64,000 nucleotides of DNA from NCBI RefSeq assembly GCF_042263505.1, contig NZ_JBHKFI010000002.1, forward strand, positions 349,352-413,351, written 5' to 3'. A program made the translations under genes and the position numbers. The notes under the pieces are model-generated. The model worked only from the letters and a program-made list of their open reading frames with translations. It was not told the DNA's origin and did no database searches. Of this stretch, positions 1-7,792 are shown piece by piece (within the stretch, counting starts at the first letter, position 1; every line of letters begins with the position of its first letter). Source of the stretch: Bacillus_BE sp042263505. GTDB lineage: Bacteria; Bacillota; Bacilli; Bacillales; Cytobacillaceae.

Positions 1-1
1 T

Positions 2-298
2 GAGTGGTTCGGAGGGCGTTGGCTGCCGGGAAATTTAGAGGTGGACCATCCTTTGATGAAAACTCTTGGAGAAGGCTTTCAAAGGGTGATGAACCATTCT
101 CCAAAAATAGAGGCATCTCCATGGGGGACAGATGGTGGCATTTTATCTAATATCGGCAATACTCCAGTGGTTATATTTGGTCCAGGAACGACCGAAGTAG
201 CTCATGAAGCAAATGAATATATTGATCTTAAAGATATGTTTGAGGCAGCAGAAATTATTGCAATTACCTTATTACATTGGTGTGAGGTTGCTAAATAA
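2..298 (+). CDS. yodQ: M20-family metallopeptidase, C-terminal part (YodQ-like)
   Basis: Only the last 98 codons are present; the frame is open from base 2, so the gene begins left of the window. The visible part has two M20 (ArgE/DapE/ACY1) signatures: SPWGTDGG near the middle and FGPGTTEVAHEANEYI, whose His is a metal ligand in the family. Such enzymes hydrolyse N-acyl amino acids with a di-zinc centre. The gene lies 75 bp upstream of an AblB acetyltransferase, the yodQ-yodP order of B. subtilis. A role in deacylating an N-acetylated lysine derivative is inference. The family call is firm; the substrate is not. Confidence 0.8.
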   Translation, partial: EWFGGRWLPGNLEVDHPLMKTLGEGFQRVMNHSPKIEASPWGTDGGILSNIGNTPVVIFGPGTTEVAHEANEYIDLKDMFEAAEIIAITLLHWCEVAK

Positions 299-372
299 TT
301 GATGAGGAAAGAGGCAGTAATTTGAACTGTCTCTTTTTCTCATACAGGTTCAGAAAGGTGGAGTGGTATTAG

Positions 373-1221
373 ATGGAGGCGGTTGTTCAAAAATCCATTG
401 TTACGAACCAATATACAGTCAAAATCACGATTGATTCCTTTAATAAGAGAATAAGACTTGATGATTATTGCGGAAATGTGCTACAAATCCTTGCAAATGT
501 TGAAAATCTGGCTCAAAAAGAGCAGGCGCAAAAGCTTATCATCAAAGGAAAAAGAAAGGATTATCCGCTATTTTTAGAACACGGGTTTCAATGTGAAGGA
601 GTTATTGATCATTACTTTTTAGGTGAGGATGCGTATTTATTTTGTAAATATATAACAACAGTTAGAAAGAACAGCCAATATTGGCTAGAGGAAGAAAATA
701 TCATTTATTCCGTTAAGGAGTTAGAGGTGGATTACGTTGTTAAGGAAGTCCCTAATTCCTATCAATTGATAAAGGCAACAAAGGAAGATTCCAAAATGCT
801 TTCGCAACTTTATCAAAAGGTTTTTAAAATCTATCCAACCCCTCTTCATCAACCAACATATATTGAGAAAACAATGGAGGAGGGTACCATCTATGTGGCG
901 ATAAAAGATGGCGAGAAAATCGTCTGTGCTGCTTCTGCAGAGAAAAATTTATTTTATAAAAATGCAGAGGTGACAGATTGCGCTACTTTGCCAGAACATC
1001 GAAAGAATGGTTTATTGAAAATTCTTTTAATGGAGCTTGAGAGGGTATTAAAAAGAGAGGGATATTATTGTGCATATTCGCTTGCCCGTGCTCTTTCATT
1101 TGGGATGAATGCAGCCTTACAACAATTGGGATATCGTTATCGAGGAAGATTGATTAACAACTGTTATATTTTTGACAAGCTAGAAAATATGAATATTTGG
1201 GTTAAGGATCTTTCCTTATAA
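373..1221 (+). CDS. ablB: Beta-lysine N6-acetyltransferase (AblB/YodP)
   Basis: A 282-residue protein whose C-terminal half (about 125-265) is a GNAT acetyltransferase fold. The acetyl-CoA region is around TDCATLPEHRKNGLLKILL, near residues 198-216. Known AblB proteins acetylate beta-lysine made by lysine 2,3-aminomutase, giving N-epsilon-acetyl-beta-lysine, a compatible solute in archaea and a catabolic intermediate in bacilli. The N-terminal half, about 120 residues, has the beta-rich character usual in AblB. The ATG at 373 follows GGTGGAG. The gene sits between a YodQ-like peptidase and a regulator gene followed by kamA, which supports the assignment. Confidence 0.85.
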   Translation: MEAVVQKSIVTNQYTVKITIDSFNKRIRLDDYCGNVLQILANVENLAQKEQAQKLIIKGKRKDYPLFLEHGFQCEGVIDHYFLGEDAYLFCKYITTVRKNSQYWLEEENIIYSVKELEVDYVVKEVPNSYQLIKATKEDSKMLSQLYQKVFKIYPTPLHQPTYIEKTMEEGTIYVAIKDGEKIVCAASAEKNLFYKNAEVTDCATLPEHRKNGLLKILLMELERVLKREGYYCAYSLARALSFGMNAALQQLGYRYRGRLINNCYIFDKLENMNIWVKDLSL

Positions 1222-1229
1222 TCGATAAA

Positions 1230-1271
1230 TGATGCCAAAAATTCGGCATCAATTGCAACTTTTTCGGCACT
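1230..1271. promoter_or_regulatory. Candidate operator region before the sigma-54 activator
   Basis: The sequence holds a 7-bp inverted repeat TGATGCC/GGCATCA (1230-1251) and two TCGGCA motifs (1243 and 1264). A third TCGGCA lies just after the activator gene (2701) within GGCATTTAAAGTGCC. The repetition around a Fis-type regulator gene suggests binding sites. There is no T-run, so it is not a normal terminator. This is inference from pattern only. Confidence 0.3.
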
Positions 1272-1287
1272 GGCTAGAAGGATGTGA

Positions 1288-2700
1288 GTGAGATTGACGG
1301 AAACGCTGGATATTTCAAAGGAAGTATTGACGGCAATTCTCAAAGGAATTGATGAAGCCATTCATGTTGTCGATCCTTTTGGAACAACAATTTTCTACAA
1401 TGAAGTTGCGGCAAAGCATGATGGGCTGGAGATTACGGAGGTCATTGGGAAGCCGATCTTAGAAGTATTCCCATCATTAAATCAAGAAACGAGTACATTG
1501 CTTAAGGTTCTTCAAACAAGGAAGCCATTATATAATCATACGCAATTGTACCGAAATATTCATGGAAAGCAGATTGAAACTATAAATTCTACTCTTCCTA
1601 TCTATGTGCGGGGAAAGCTTGTTGGAGCAGTGGAAATTGCCAAGGATTATTCAAGGATGAAACTTCTCTCAGAAAGACTTTTAGATATGCAAAAGGAAGT
1701 GAGACAAAGAAAAAACAATTATCAATCTCCTCAAAGAAAAATTACTTTTGCTCATCTGTTAACGATCAATCCAACCTTTTCTTCCATGAAACAAGAAGCA
1801 ATGAAATTAGCAAAATCTGATTCTTCCATGCTTGTCTTTGGTGAGAGCGGCACAGGGAAGGAATTGTTTGTTCATGGCGTTCATCAGGAGTCTCCACGTA
1901 GAAATGGTCCGTTTATTGCACAAAATTGTGCAGCTATACCTGAAACACTGCTTGAGAGTATCTTATTTGGGACTTCTAAAGGCAGTTACACCGGTGCTGT
2001 AGAACGTGCTGGAATATTTGAATTAGCAAATGGAGGGACGTTGTTTTTAGATGAGATTCATGCGATGCCATTTGAACTTCAAGCGAAATTATTAAGGGTA
2101 CTGGAAGAGGGGATTATCAGAAGAGTAGGGAGTACAAAAAATAATACTGTGGATGTACGAGTCATTGCTGCCATGAATATTCACCCATTAGAAGCACTTG
2201 AACAGAAAAAAATTCGAGCTGATATTTATTATCGTTTAAATGTTTTCTCGTTTGAATTGCTACCTTTACGTGAAAGAAAAGAAGATATTGATTTTTTAAC
2301 TAATCACTTTATTAAAGAATTTAATCAAGAATTAAACAAACGGGTTACCAGTGTAAATGAGGTTATCCAAAATCTATTTTTGAAGCATCCTTGGCCAGGG
2401 AATGTCCGAGAATTAAAGCATACGATCGAATATATGATGAATATTTGTGAAGGGAATATTCTAACAGAAACAGATTTGCCTGCTATTTTGAAAAATTCTC
2501 GTAATTTAAAGGGTTGCCAAAAAAATAAAGAAGTGTGCCTTCCCCTAAAGGAGGAGCTGGAGCAATTTGAAAAAAGGACGATTAAGAAGGCGCTTCAGGC
2601 AACAAACGGCAATGTTCTTCAAACTGCTAAATTATTACAAATTCCGAGACAAACCTTACAATATAAAATGAAAAAATATTCTCTTCACGCTGCTAAATAA
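1288..2700 (+). CDS. kamR: Sigma-54-dependent activator of the lysine aminomutase locus (KamR-like)
   Basis: A 470-residue bacterial enhancer-binding protein. Residues about 10-120 form a PAS-like sensory domain and 150-395 a sigma-54 AAA+ domain, with Walker A GESGTGKE (185-192), the sigma-54 contact loop as GSYTGA (232-237; consensus GAFTGA) and Walker B LFLDEI (252-257). A Fis-type HTH lies at the C-terminus, about 425-465. The GTG at 1288 has AGAAGGA five bases upstream; a TTG at 1294 is an alternative. It lies between ablB and kamA, and a -24/-12 promoter precedes kamA, so kamA is the obvious target. A sigma-54/KamR-controlled kam locus is known in the B. cereus group. The PAS ligand is unknown; lysine or a breakdown product is a guess. 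Confidence 0.85.
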   Translation: MRLTETLDISKEVLTAILKGIDEAIHVVDPFGTTIFYNEVAAKHDGLEITEVIGKPILEVFPSLNQETSTLLKVLQTRKPLYNHTQLYRNIHGKQIETINSTLPIYVRGKLVGAVEIAKDYSRMKLLSERLLDMQKEVRQRKNNYQSPQRKITFAHLLTINPTFSSMKQEAMKLAKSDSSMLVFGESGTGKELFVHGVHQESPRRNGPFIAQNCAAIPETLLESILFGTSKGSYTGAVERAGIFELANGGTLFLDEIHAMPFELQAKLLRVLEEGIIRRVGSTKNNTVDVRVIAAMNIHPLEALEQKKIRADIYYRLNVFSFELLPLRERKEDIDFLTNHFIKEFNQELNKRVTSVNEVIQNLFLKHPWPGNVRELKHTIEYMMNICEGNILTETDLPAILKNSRNLKGCQKNKEVCLPLKEELEQFEKRTIKKALQATNGNVLQTAKLLQIPRQTLQYKMKKYSLHAAK

Positions 2701-2800
2701 TCGGCATTTAAAGTGCCATATAACGCTCAAAAGACAGAAGGCTTTAAAAGCATACGTTCGTGGCTTTCATTTCTTCCCACTTGATGAAAATCAAGAACAT

Positions 2801-2816
2801 TGGCATGAAACTTGCA
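2801..2816 (+). promoter_or_regulatory. Sigma-54 (-24/-12) promoter of kamA
   Basis: TGGCATGAAACTTGCA matches the sigma-54 consensus TGGCAC-N5-TTGCA except at one position, with the invariant GG (2802-2803) and GC (2814-2815) correctly spaced. Transcription would start near 2827, about 77 bp before kamA. The adjacent activator gene encodes the matching AAA+ protein. Confidence 0.85.
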
Positions 2817-2903
2817 TTATGGTTAGTATGGAGGCGCGAAAGAATGAGTCTTCTCGCATGACTCTGACTGTTATGCAATTGTCTTAATAAGGGAGGAAAA
2901 TGA

Positions 2904-4310
2904 ATGAAATACGATTTATATAAACCATCTCGTCATTGGAAGGATATTGAGCTTTGGAAGGATGTGACAGAGGAACAATGGAATGATTGGATCTGGCAAC
3001 TCACGAACACGATTCGTACAGCTGAGGATTTAAAAAAGGTGATTCATTTAACACCTGATGAGGAAGATGGAGTGAGAATTTCTACGAAAACGATTCCTCT
3101 TAATATTACACCTTATTATGCTTCTCTGATGAATCCGGATGATCCCCGTTGTCCGATTCGAATGCAATCGGTGCCGATTTCAAAGGAAATCTATAAAACA
3201 AAATATGATTTAGAAGATCCGCTTCATGAGGATGAGGATTCACCCGTTCCTGGCTTAACCCATCGTTATCCAGACCGTGTCTTATTTCTTGTGACCAATC
3301 AATGCTCCATGTATTGCCGCTATTGTACAAGAAGAAGATTTTCAGGACAAATTGGTATGGGGGTTCCCAAAAAACAATTAGATGCGGCGATTGACTATAT
3401 AAGACAAACCCCAGAAGTTCGTGATGTTTTGATCTCAGGTGGAGACGGACTACTGATTAATGACAATATTTTGGAGTATATCCTGAAAAATCTCCGTTCA
3501 ATCGATCATGTTGAAATTATCCGAATTGGGACAAGAGCTCCGGTTGTTTTTCCACAACGAATTACAGAAAACCTCTGCAATATGTTAAAGAAATATCATC
3601 CTATCTGGCTAAACACACACTTTAATACGTCCATTGAAATTACAGAGGAATCAAAACAGGCATGTGAAATGCTGGCAAATGCCGGTGTGCCGGTTGGAAA
3701 TCAATCGGTTATTTTGGCAGGAATTAATGACAGTGTCCCTATTATGAAAAAACTAATGCATGATCTTGTGAAAATTAGAGTACGCCCCTATTACATTTAT
3801 CAATGTGATTTATCTGAGGGCATCAGTCATTTCCGCGCACCTGTATCAAAAGGACTTGAAATAATCGAGGGATTGAGAGGTCATACAAGCGGGTATGCAG
3901 TCCCGACATTTGTAGTGGATGCTCCAGGCGGTGGCGGCAAAATTTCCTTACAACCGAATTATTTAATATCGCAAAGCTCTGATAAGGTTGTTTTAAGAAA
4001 TTTCGAAGGGGTCATAACTACCTATCCTGAACCTGAATCTTATGTACCAGGAAGGGCAGAAGCCTATTTTAAAGAAATTTACCCAGAAATGGAAGAAAAA
4101 CGTTCTGTGATTGGCGTTTCTTCCTTATTGAATGACAAGCAGTTTAATCTTGTTCCAGAAAAACTGGAAAGATTTTCAAGACGAGTCAAATATGAAACTG
4201 ATCCGGGGCATTACTCCTTAAAAGATAAACGGGATAAACGAGATGAATTAAAAGAAAAGAAATATCAAGCACAGCAAAAGAAACACGGACTTAAGGAGGG
4301 TCCTTTATGA
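2904..4310 (+). CDS. kamA: L-lysine 2,3-aminomutase
   Basis: A 468-residue radical-SAM, PLP-dependent enzyme that converts L-lysine to L-beta-lysine; B. subtilis KamA is about the same length. The radical-SAM cluster motif is CSMYCRYC (Cys134, Cys138, Cys141). The PLP lysine lies in the PGGGGK motif (Lys346). The ATG at 2904 has GGGAGG seven bases upstream. The stop overlaps yokU by four bases (ATGA), so the two are probably translationally coupled. The long leader from the sigma-54 start, about 77 bp, holds no evident ORF. The product would feed the AblB-type acetyltransferase encoded upstream. Confidence 0.95.
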   Translation: MKYDLYKPSRHWKDIELWKDVTEEQWNDWIWQLTNTIRTAEDLKKVIHLTPDEEDGVRISTKTIPLNITPYYASLMNPDDPRCPIRMQSVPISKEIYKTKYDLEDPLHEDEDSPVPGLTHRYPDRVLFLVTNQCSMYCRYCTRRRFSGQIGMGVPKKQLDAAIDYIRQTPEVRDVLISGGDGLLINDNILEYILKNLRSIDHVEIIRIGTRAPVVFPQRITENLCNMLKKYHPIWLNTHFNTSIEITEESKQACEMLANAGVPVGNQSVILAGINDSVPIMKKLMHDLVKIRVRPYYIYQCDLSEGISHFRAPVSKGLEIIEGLRGHTSGYAVPTFVVDAPGGGGKISLQPNYLISQSSDKVVLRNFEGVITTYPEPESYVPGRAEAYFKEIYPEMEEKRSVIGVSSLLNDKQFNLVPEKLERFSRRVKYETDPGHYSLKDKRDKRDELKEKKYQAQQKKHGLKEGPL

Positions 4311-4588
4311 ATCATTTGTGTGAATGGTGTCAGAGCACAAGGATTAATCATTCAACGGGCCCTGTCTATTGGGAGCTTCCAGATGGCTCAAGTGCAATTG
4401 AAATAACGAAAACCCCGACGGTCAACTGCTTAGATTGTCATATGAGCTATCAGACAGAAGCTGTTGTTAAGCTAATTGAAGATCAGCTCTTGTTAATTAA
4501 TACTCGAACACTTGCCAAACAAATAAGCTACCAACAATTAATGGAATTACCAAGAATTTTGAAACGGAATTATTTCGACTTTTCTTAA
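4307..4588 (+). CDS. yokU: YokU-family zinc-binding protein
   Basis: A 93-residue protein with two CxxC pairs, CEWC near residue 5 and CLDC near residue 44, as in the YokU family found next to kamA in bacilli. The pattern suggests a small zinc-bound domain. Its role is unknown; constant linkage to kamA suggests assistance to, or regulation of, lysine aminomutase. The start overlaps the kamA stop by four bases and is preceded by AAGGAGGG. No membrane segment is visible. Confidence 0.85.
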   Translation: MNHLCEWCQSTRINHSTGPVYWELPDGSSAIEITKTPTVNCLDCHMSYQTEAVVKLIEDQLLLINTRTLAKQISYQQLMELPRILKRNYFDFS

Positions 4589-4699
4589 AACTCCGATAAA
4601 TGGTTCACAATTTGTTCATTTTTTTCACACAAATTCAAATTATTTTCTTTTTATAATGATTATAGATACAGGCAAAGTTTGAGTTTGGGGGAAAAGTGA

Positions 4700-4891
4700 A
4701 TGAAATTAGTGATTATCATTATGCTGGCAGCAGCCATGGTTTCCTTATTTTTTTGTGGCTACTATGTAGGGATTATCAAGGAAAAGTTCGGGAAAAATTG
4801 GCTATTTGCGGTGCCAATTACAATTGCTATTTTGATGTTTAATATTATTATGGCCCTTTATGAGCTTTCACAGGATGGCCGTTGGCAATAG
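4700..4891 (+). CDS. Small membrane protein of unknown function
   Basis: 63 residues with two hydrophobic segments (about 2-25 and 35-53) joined by a short basic loop, KEKFGKNW. The ATG at 4700 is preceded by GGGGGAAAAG, a good ribosome site, and a terminator follows. It is a stand-alone gene between yokU and yozE. No family is recognised. The coding call rests on the ribosome site, length, hydrophobic pattern and flanking terminator. Confidence 0.65.
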   Translation: MKLVIIIMLAAAMVSLFFCGYYVGIIKEKFGKNWLFAVPITIAILMFNIIMALYELSQDGRWQ

Positions 4892-4933
4892 ATTTCATCC
4901 TTTTTGAAATCAATTATTTACATTAATTTAGTG

Positions 4934-4964
4934 AGCTGTTCTCATAAGGAGATCAGCTTTTTTA
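4934..4964 (+). terminator. Rho-independent terminator
   Basis: Stem AGCTGTTCTC/GAGATCAGCT with a five-base loop, followed by TTTTTTATTT. It ends the 63-residue membrane protein gene. Confidence 0.8.
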
Positions 4965-5075
4965 TTTGTTTGTAAAGTGTTTGAGTAGACGACACACACT
5001 ATTTTGTATATATTATCAATAAAAATCATTTCAAGCTTTTTTGTTAAAGCGAACGAGAAAGGTGTAGTTTATCGG

Positions 5076-5294
5076 ATGACAAAATCCTTTTATCATTTTC
5101 TAATGAAATATCGACATCCTGAACCAAAAGATTCTATTAGTGAGTTTGCTAATCATGCCTTTCATGACCATGGATTTCCAAAAAACTCATCGAATTATGA
5201 TGAAATCAGTACGTATCTCGAACTAAATGGGCATTATTTAAAAAATATGACAGTATTTGATGAAGTTTGGGATATTTATGTAAGCGAAGGATAA
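5076..5294 (+). CDS. yozE: YozE-family protein (UPF0346)
   Basis: 72 residues from the ATG at 5076, which has GAAAGGTG upstream. A longer in-frame opening from 5004 lacks a ribosome site and is not part of the family. The sequence closely resembles B. subtilis YozE: SFYHFLMKYRHP at the start, then DSISEFANHAFHDHGFPK and a DYHE-like helix region ending FDEVWDIY. The family folds as a small helical domain of unknown function. Synteny with yokU-kamA agrees. Confidence 0.9.
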   Translation: MTKSFYHFLMKYRHPEPKDSISEFANHAFHDHGFPKNSSNYDEISTYLELNGHYLKNMTVFDEVWDIYVSEG

Positions 5295-5427
5295 AAGAGT
5301 ATCCTCGGCTGAATCGCAAAATTCCCCCATTTTTCTTGGATGTACGTTCTATGTGGTTCGAAAAATTTAGTTTTCGCATATTATATCCTAGCACGGCTCA
5401 TGGTTAGCACCTGAGAGGATGGAGGAA

Positions 5428-6105
5428 ATGACAAAGAAAAGGAAAAGGCCAAAATTTAAAGTTGGTGACAAGGTGGTGATCACCATTTATGGAACTGTTG
5501 GAAAAGTAACCGATGTGAAATGGTTAGATGGTATGTATGTTTATGAAATCAATCAAAGTGAAGGTTTATATATAGAATCAAGCCTCAAAAAGCTTTCTGA
5601 ATATGATTCTAGCTTGGTTGAGAAGGAACATATTAATATTGTTTATAAATATATTTTTGGAGATCTCGTCCAGGTTAAGGGCTATGGATCGGATCTATTC
5701 AAAATAGTCGGCTTCCGCACAGAAATTTGGCGCTACAAGGAAGATGCCTGGGAGGACGTGATTTATGAAATGTCACGGATTAGTGATGGGGAATGGCTCG
5801 AAGCGGGAGAAGAGGAGATTATCTTAATTGCCGATGCTGAAAGTGCTGATAACTTCATTCAAAAGTTAGGAATCGTTAACAATCAAGGGAAAAAAATTTC
5901 TCTAGATGTTCCAGAGAAGATAACAGCGTTCCAAAAGGTTGATAAAGAAAAGAGTATCTCGAAAGAAGAAAAATATGAATATATTAATCATTTATTAGAT
6001 ATTTATAATGATTATTATTTTCTCTATTTAACTTTTAAGGATGAGGATTATCTTCGCGTCATGAAAATGATTTTAAAAAAATTGGAAGATCTGAATCTGA
6101 AATAG
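5428..6105 (+). CDS. yodN: YodN-like protein of unknown function
   Basis: About 225 residues. The N-terminal stretch, PKFKVGDKVVITIYGTVGKV, reads as a small SH3/KOW-like barrel, and a second KVxGYG-type segment follows near residue 90. The C-terminus is helical and charged. The ATG at 5428 is nine bases after GAGAGG; the ATG at 5419 has no room for a ribosome site. The name rests mainly on gene order (yozE-yodN-yozD in B. subtilis). It is cytoplasmic by composition. Function unknown. Confidence 0.7.
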   Translation: MTKKRKRPKFKVGDKVVITIYGTVGKVTDVKWLDGMYVYEINQSEGLYIESSLKKLSEYDSSLVEKEHINIVYKYIFGDLVQVKGYGSDLFKIVGFRTEIWRYKEDAWEDVIYEMSRISDGEWLEAGEEEIILIADAESADNFIQKLGIVNNQGKKISLDVPEKITAFQKVDKEKSISKEEKYEYINHLLDIYNDYYFLYLTFKDEDYLRVMKMILKKLEDLNLK

Positions 6106-6106
6106 C

Positions 6107-6271
6107 TCATCCGCTCATTTTATGAAACTCCCAAAAAAGATATAAAAACAATGGAATGCATAAGAGAATAATAATTTGAAATAAACGATTAACGAATCTA
6201 GTGAAAAAGGTAATAAAAACCCCATCTTCTTTATTCACATCATCCTTTATGGCTTCGATTAATTGATTCAT
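6107..6271 (-). CDS. Small single-pass membrane protein
   Basis: 54 residues from an ATG at 6271, with AAGGAG nine bases upstream. The longer in-frame opening to 6298 has a poorer start. An acidic/basic N-terminal half (residues 1-25) precedes one strong hydrophobic segment (about 31-47, rich in I, L, F) and a short WEFHKMSG tail. It is convergent with yodN and ends two bases after that gene. No family recognised; reality is supported by the ribosome site and typical small-protein topology. Confidence 0.55.
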   Translation of the reverse strand: MNQLIEAIKDDVNKEDGVFITFFTRFVNRLFQIIILLCIPLFLYLFWEFHKMSG

Positions 6272-6453
6272 ATTCCTTACTCCTTCCACAGGTAACATTG
6301 AATTAAGAATGAATAGTTCATTTATATGCTTGGGCGAAAAAAAGATGACAAAAAATCATATTTTACTTTGTGTGAAATAATTTGAAGGAATTTCCTATTC
6401 TAATCATGAAAAGATATATAGACTCATACAATTTGAAAAAAGGGGGCGATACT

Positions 6454-6627
6454 GTGAGAGAAATAGAAGTAATCATCGATACGGAAGAAATTGCAGAGTT
6501 TTTCTTTCAGGAATTATTGAAAAGGGGATACGTCCCAAGCGAGAGTGAATTGGAAGAGCTTGCAGATATAACCTTCGAATATCTTTTGGAAAAATCAATC
6601 ATTGATGAGGAAACAGATGAAGAATGA
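6454..6627 (+). CDS. yozD: YozD-family protein
   Basis: 57 residues from the GTG at 6454, preceded by AAAGGGGGC. An in-frame extension to 6382 has no ribosome site and is unlike the family. The sequence VIIDTEEIAEFFFQELLKRG then YVPSESELEELADITFEYLL is characteristic of YozD-like proteins, small acidic helical proteins of unknown function. Position next to yodN matches B. subtilis. A terminator follows directly. Confidence 0.85.
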   Translation: MREIEVIIDTEEIAEFFFQELLKRGYVPSESELEELADITFEYLLEKSIIDEETDEE

Positions 6628-6640
6628 CTGATATAAACAA

Positions 6641-6676
6641 AAATGACGGGCCTGAGAATGCTCGTCATTTTTTATT
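6641..6676 (+). terminator. Rho-independent terminator after yozD
   Basis: AAATGACGGGC pairs with GCTCGTCATTT around an eight-base loop, followed by a T-rich run (TTTTTTATT). Confidence 0.85.
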
Positions 6677-6773
6677 GAAAAAAAGGGAATGAAATATGGT
6701 TCATTTATAAATATTTTTGAAACCAAACTTAAAAGTTTTCGTATGAATAATATAAAAAGGAGGAGATTGTTAG

Positions 6774-6953
6774 ATGTTTAAAAAGATTATTAAATCCATC
6801 ATAAAAGATTCTAATCATCATAAACACTTAAGTTCAAGTGATGCTTGGAAATATCATAAGTCCAATAAATATGGGCATCTTGGACATCACCACTATAAGC
6901 ATAAGCATAAATCCAAAAGTGGAAGCTTTTTCAGCAGTTTTTTTAGCAGTTGA
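6774..6953 (+). CDS. His/Lys/Ser-rich small protein upstream of the kinase
   Basis: A 59-residue ORF with a very strong ribosome site (AAGGAGGAGATTGTTAG) and ATG at 6774. The N-terminus is basic and amphipathic (MFKKIIKSIIKD). The middle is rich in His and Lys (GHLGHHHYKHKHKSK), and the end is SGSFFSSFFSS. The stop TGA (6951-6953) overlaps a possible TTG start of the kinase gene, so the two are likely one transcript and may be coupled. The His-rich tract could bind metal. No family function is known; it may be a spore or coat peptide given the kinase/spo0M context. Confidence 0.75.
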   Translation: MFKKIIKSIIKDSNHHKHLSSSDAWKYHKSNKYGHLGHHHYKHKHKSKSGSFFSSFFSS

Positions 6954-7792
6954 TTGTCTCTATGATGAAACCAATCTTTCAAACGATATTTTTAAGAGTA
7001 ACCGATTTCTTTGATTCAAAATTTCAATTGGGTGAAAAAATCGATAATCGATATCAAATTCAAAAATTCCTCGGAAAAGGAAGCTATGGTTATAGCTATT
7101 TAGTCCTAGATCTTCAAAATGGGATGGAAGTGGTTCTAAAAACATTACGACTTCATAAGAGGTTGACAAAGAGGGGAAGAAAAGGGTTCCTACGTGAAAT
7201 GGAAATATTAAATCAGTTTCTCCATCTGCAATTTCCACATTTTTATGAGCGAGGAATCTATCAGTCCATTCCATATTTTACAATGGAATATATGAAAGGA
7301 AGGACCTTTGAACAATTAATTTTTCAGGACGGTAAGGTTTTTACGGAAAGGGAAGCTTTTCAAAAAGGGCTTGAGTTACTTTCTTTAATGCGTGTGCTTC
7401 ATCAAAAAGGAATCATCCACAGAGATATTCGCATCCCCAATGTGATACTAGATGACGGGCAACTTAAATTGATTGATTTTGGTCTTGCAGCCTATATAGA
7501 AGATGTGCCTAATAAATCAAAATGGAAAACCGTACGACGGGCGGCTAACCCTTTAAGTGATTACTATGCTTTAGGTCATTTTCTGCTGTTTCTTCTTTAT
7601 TCGCAGTACGATAGCAAGGAATCGAAAAAGGAACAGAGCTGGGAAGTGGAATTACAGATTTCAGAGGATGGAAAACAAATCATCAAACGGCTTCTGCTCA
7701 CATCTATTCCATACAATAGCATTGATGAAATAGAAAAAGATATTATTCAGATTATCGCAAAAAACGGGAGGAATGAGGATGTCGTTATTTAA
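6950..7792 (+). CDS. Hanks-type serine/threonine protein kinase
   Basis: Up to 280 residues, essentially only a kinase domain. It has the Gly loop GKGSYGYSY (43-51), ATP lysine in VVLKTL (Lys64), catalytic loop HRDIRIPN (Asp159, Asn164) and DFG (176-178), so all key residues are present and it should be active. There is no membrane segment or PASTA region, unlike PrkC. The start is uncertain: TTG at 6950 overlaps the stop of the His-rich gene, and ATG at 6962 or 6965 lacks a clear ribosome site. The stop lies inside the start of spo0M (overlap 14 bp), implying an operon in which Spo0M or the His-rich peptide could be substrates; that is inference. Confidence 0.85.
   Translation: MIVSMMKPIFQTIFLRVTDFFDSKFQLGEKIDNRYQIQKFLGKGSYGYSYLVLDLQNGMEVVLKTLRLHKRLTKRGRKGFLREMEILNQFLHLQFPHFYERGIYQSIPYFTMEYMKGRTFEQLIFQDGKVFTEREAFQKGLELLSLMRVLHQKGIIHRDIRIPNVILDDGQLKLIDFGLAAYIEDVPNKSKWKTVRRAANPLSDYYALGHFLLFLLYSQYDSKESKKEQSWEVELQISEDGKQIIKRLLLTSIPYNSIDEIEKDIIQIIAKNGRNEDVVI

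Noticed and set aside
1242..1256. Sigma-54-like CGGCATCAATTGCA upstream of the activator gene
   Set aside because: The spacing between GG and GC is two bases shorter than the strict sigma-54 requirement, so it is not called as a promoter.
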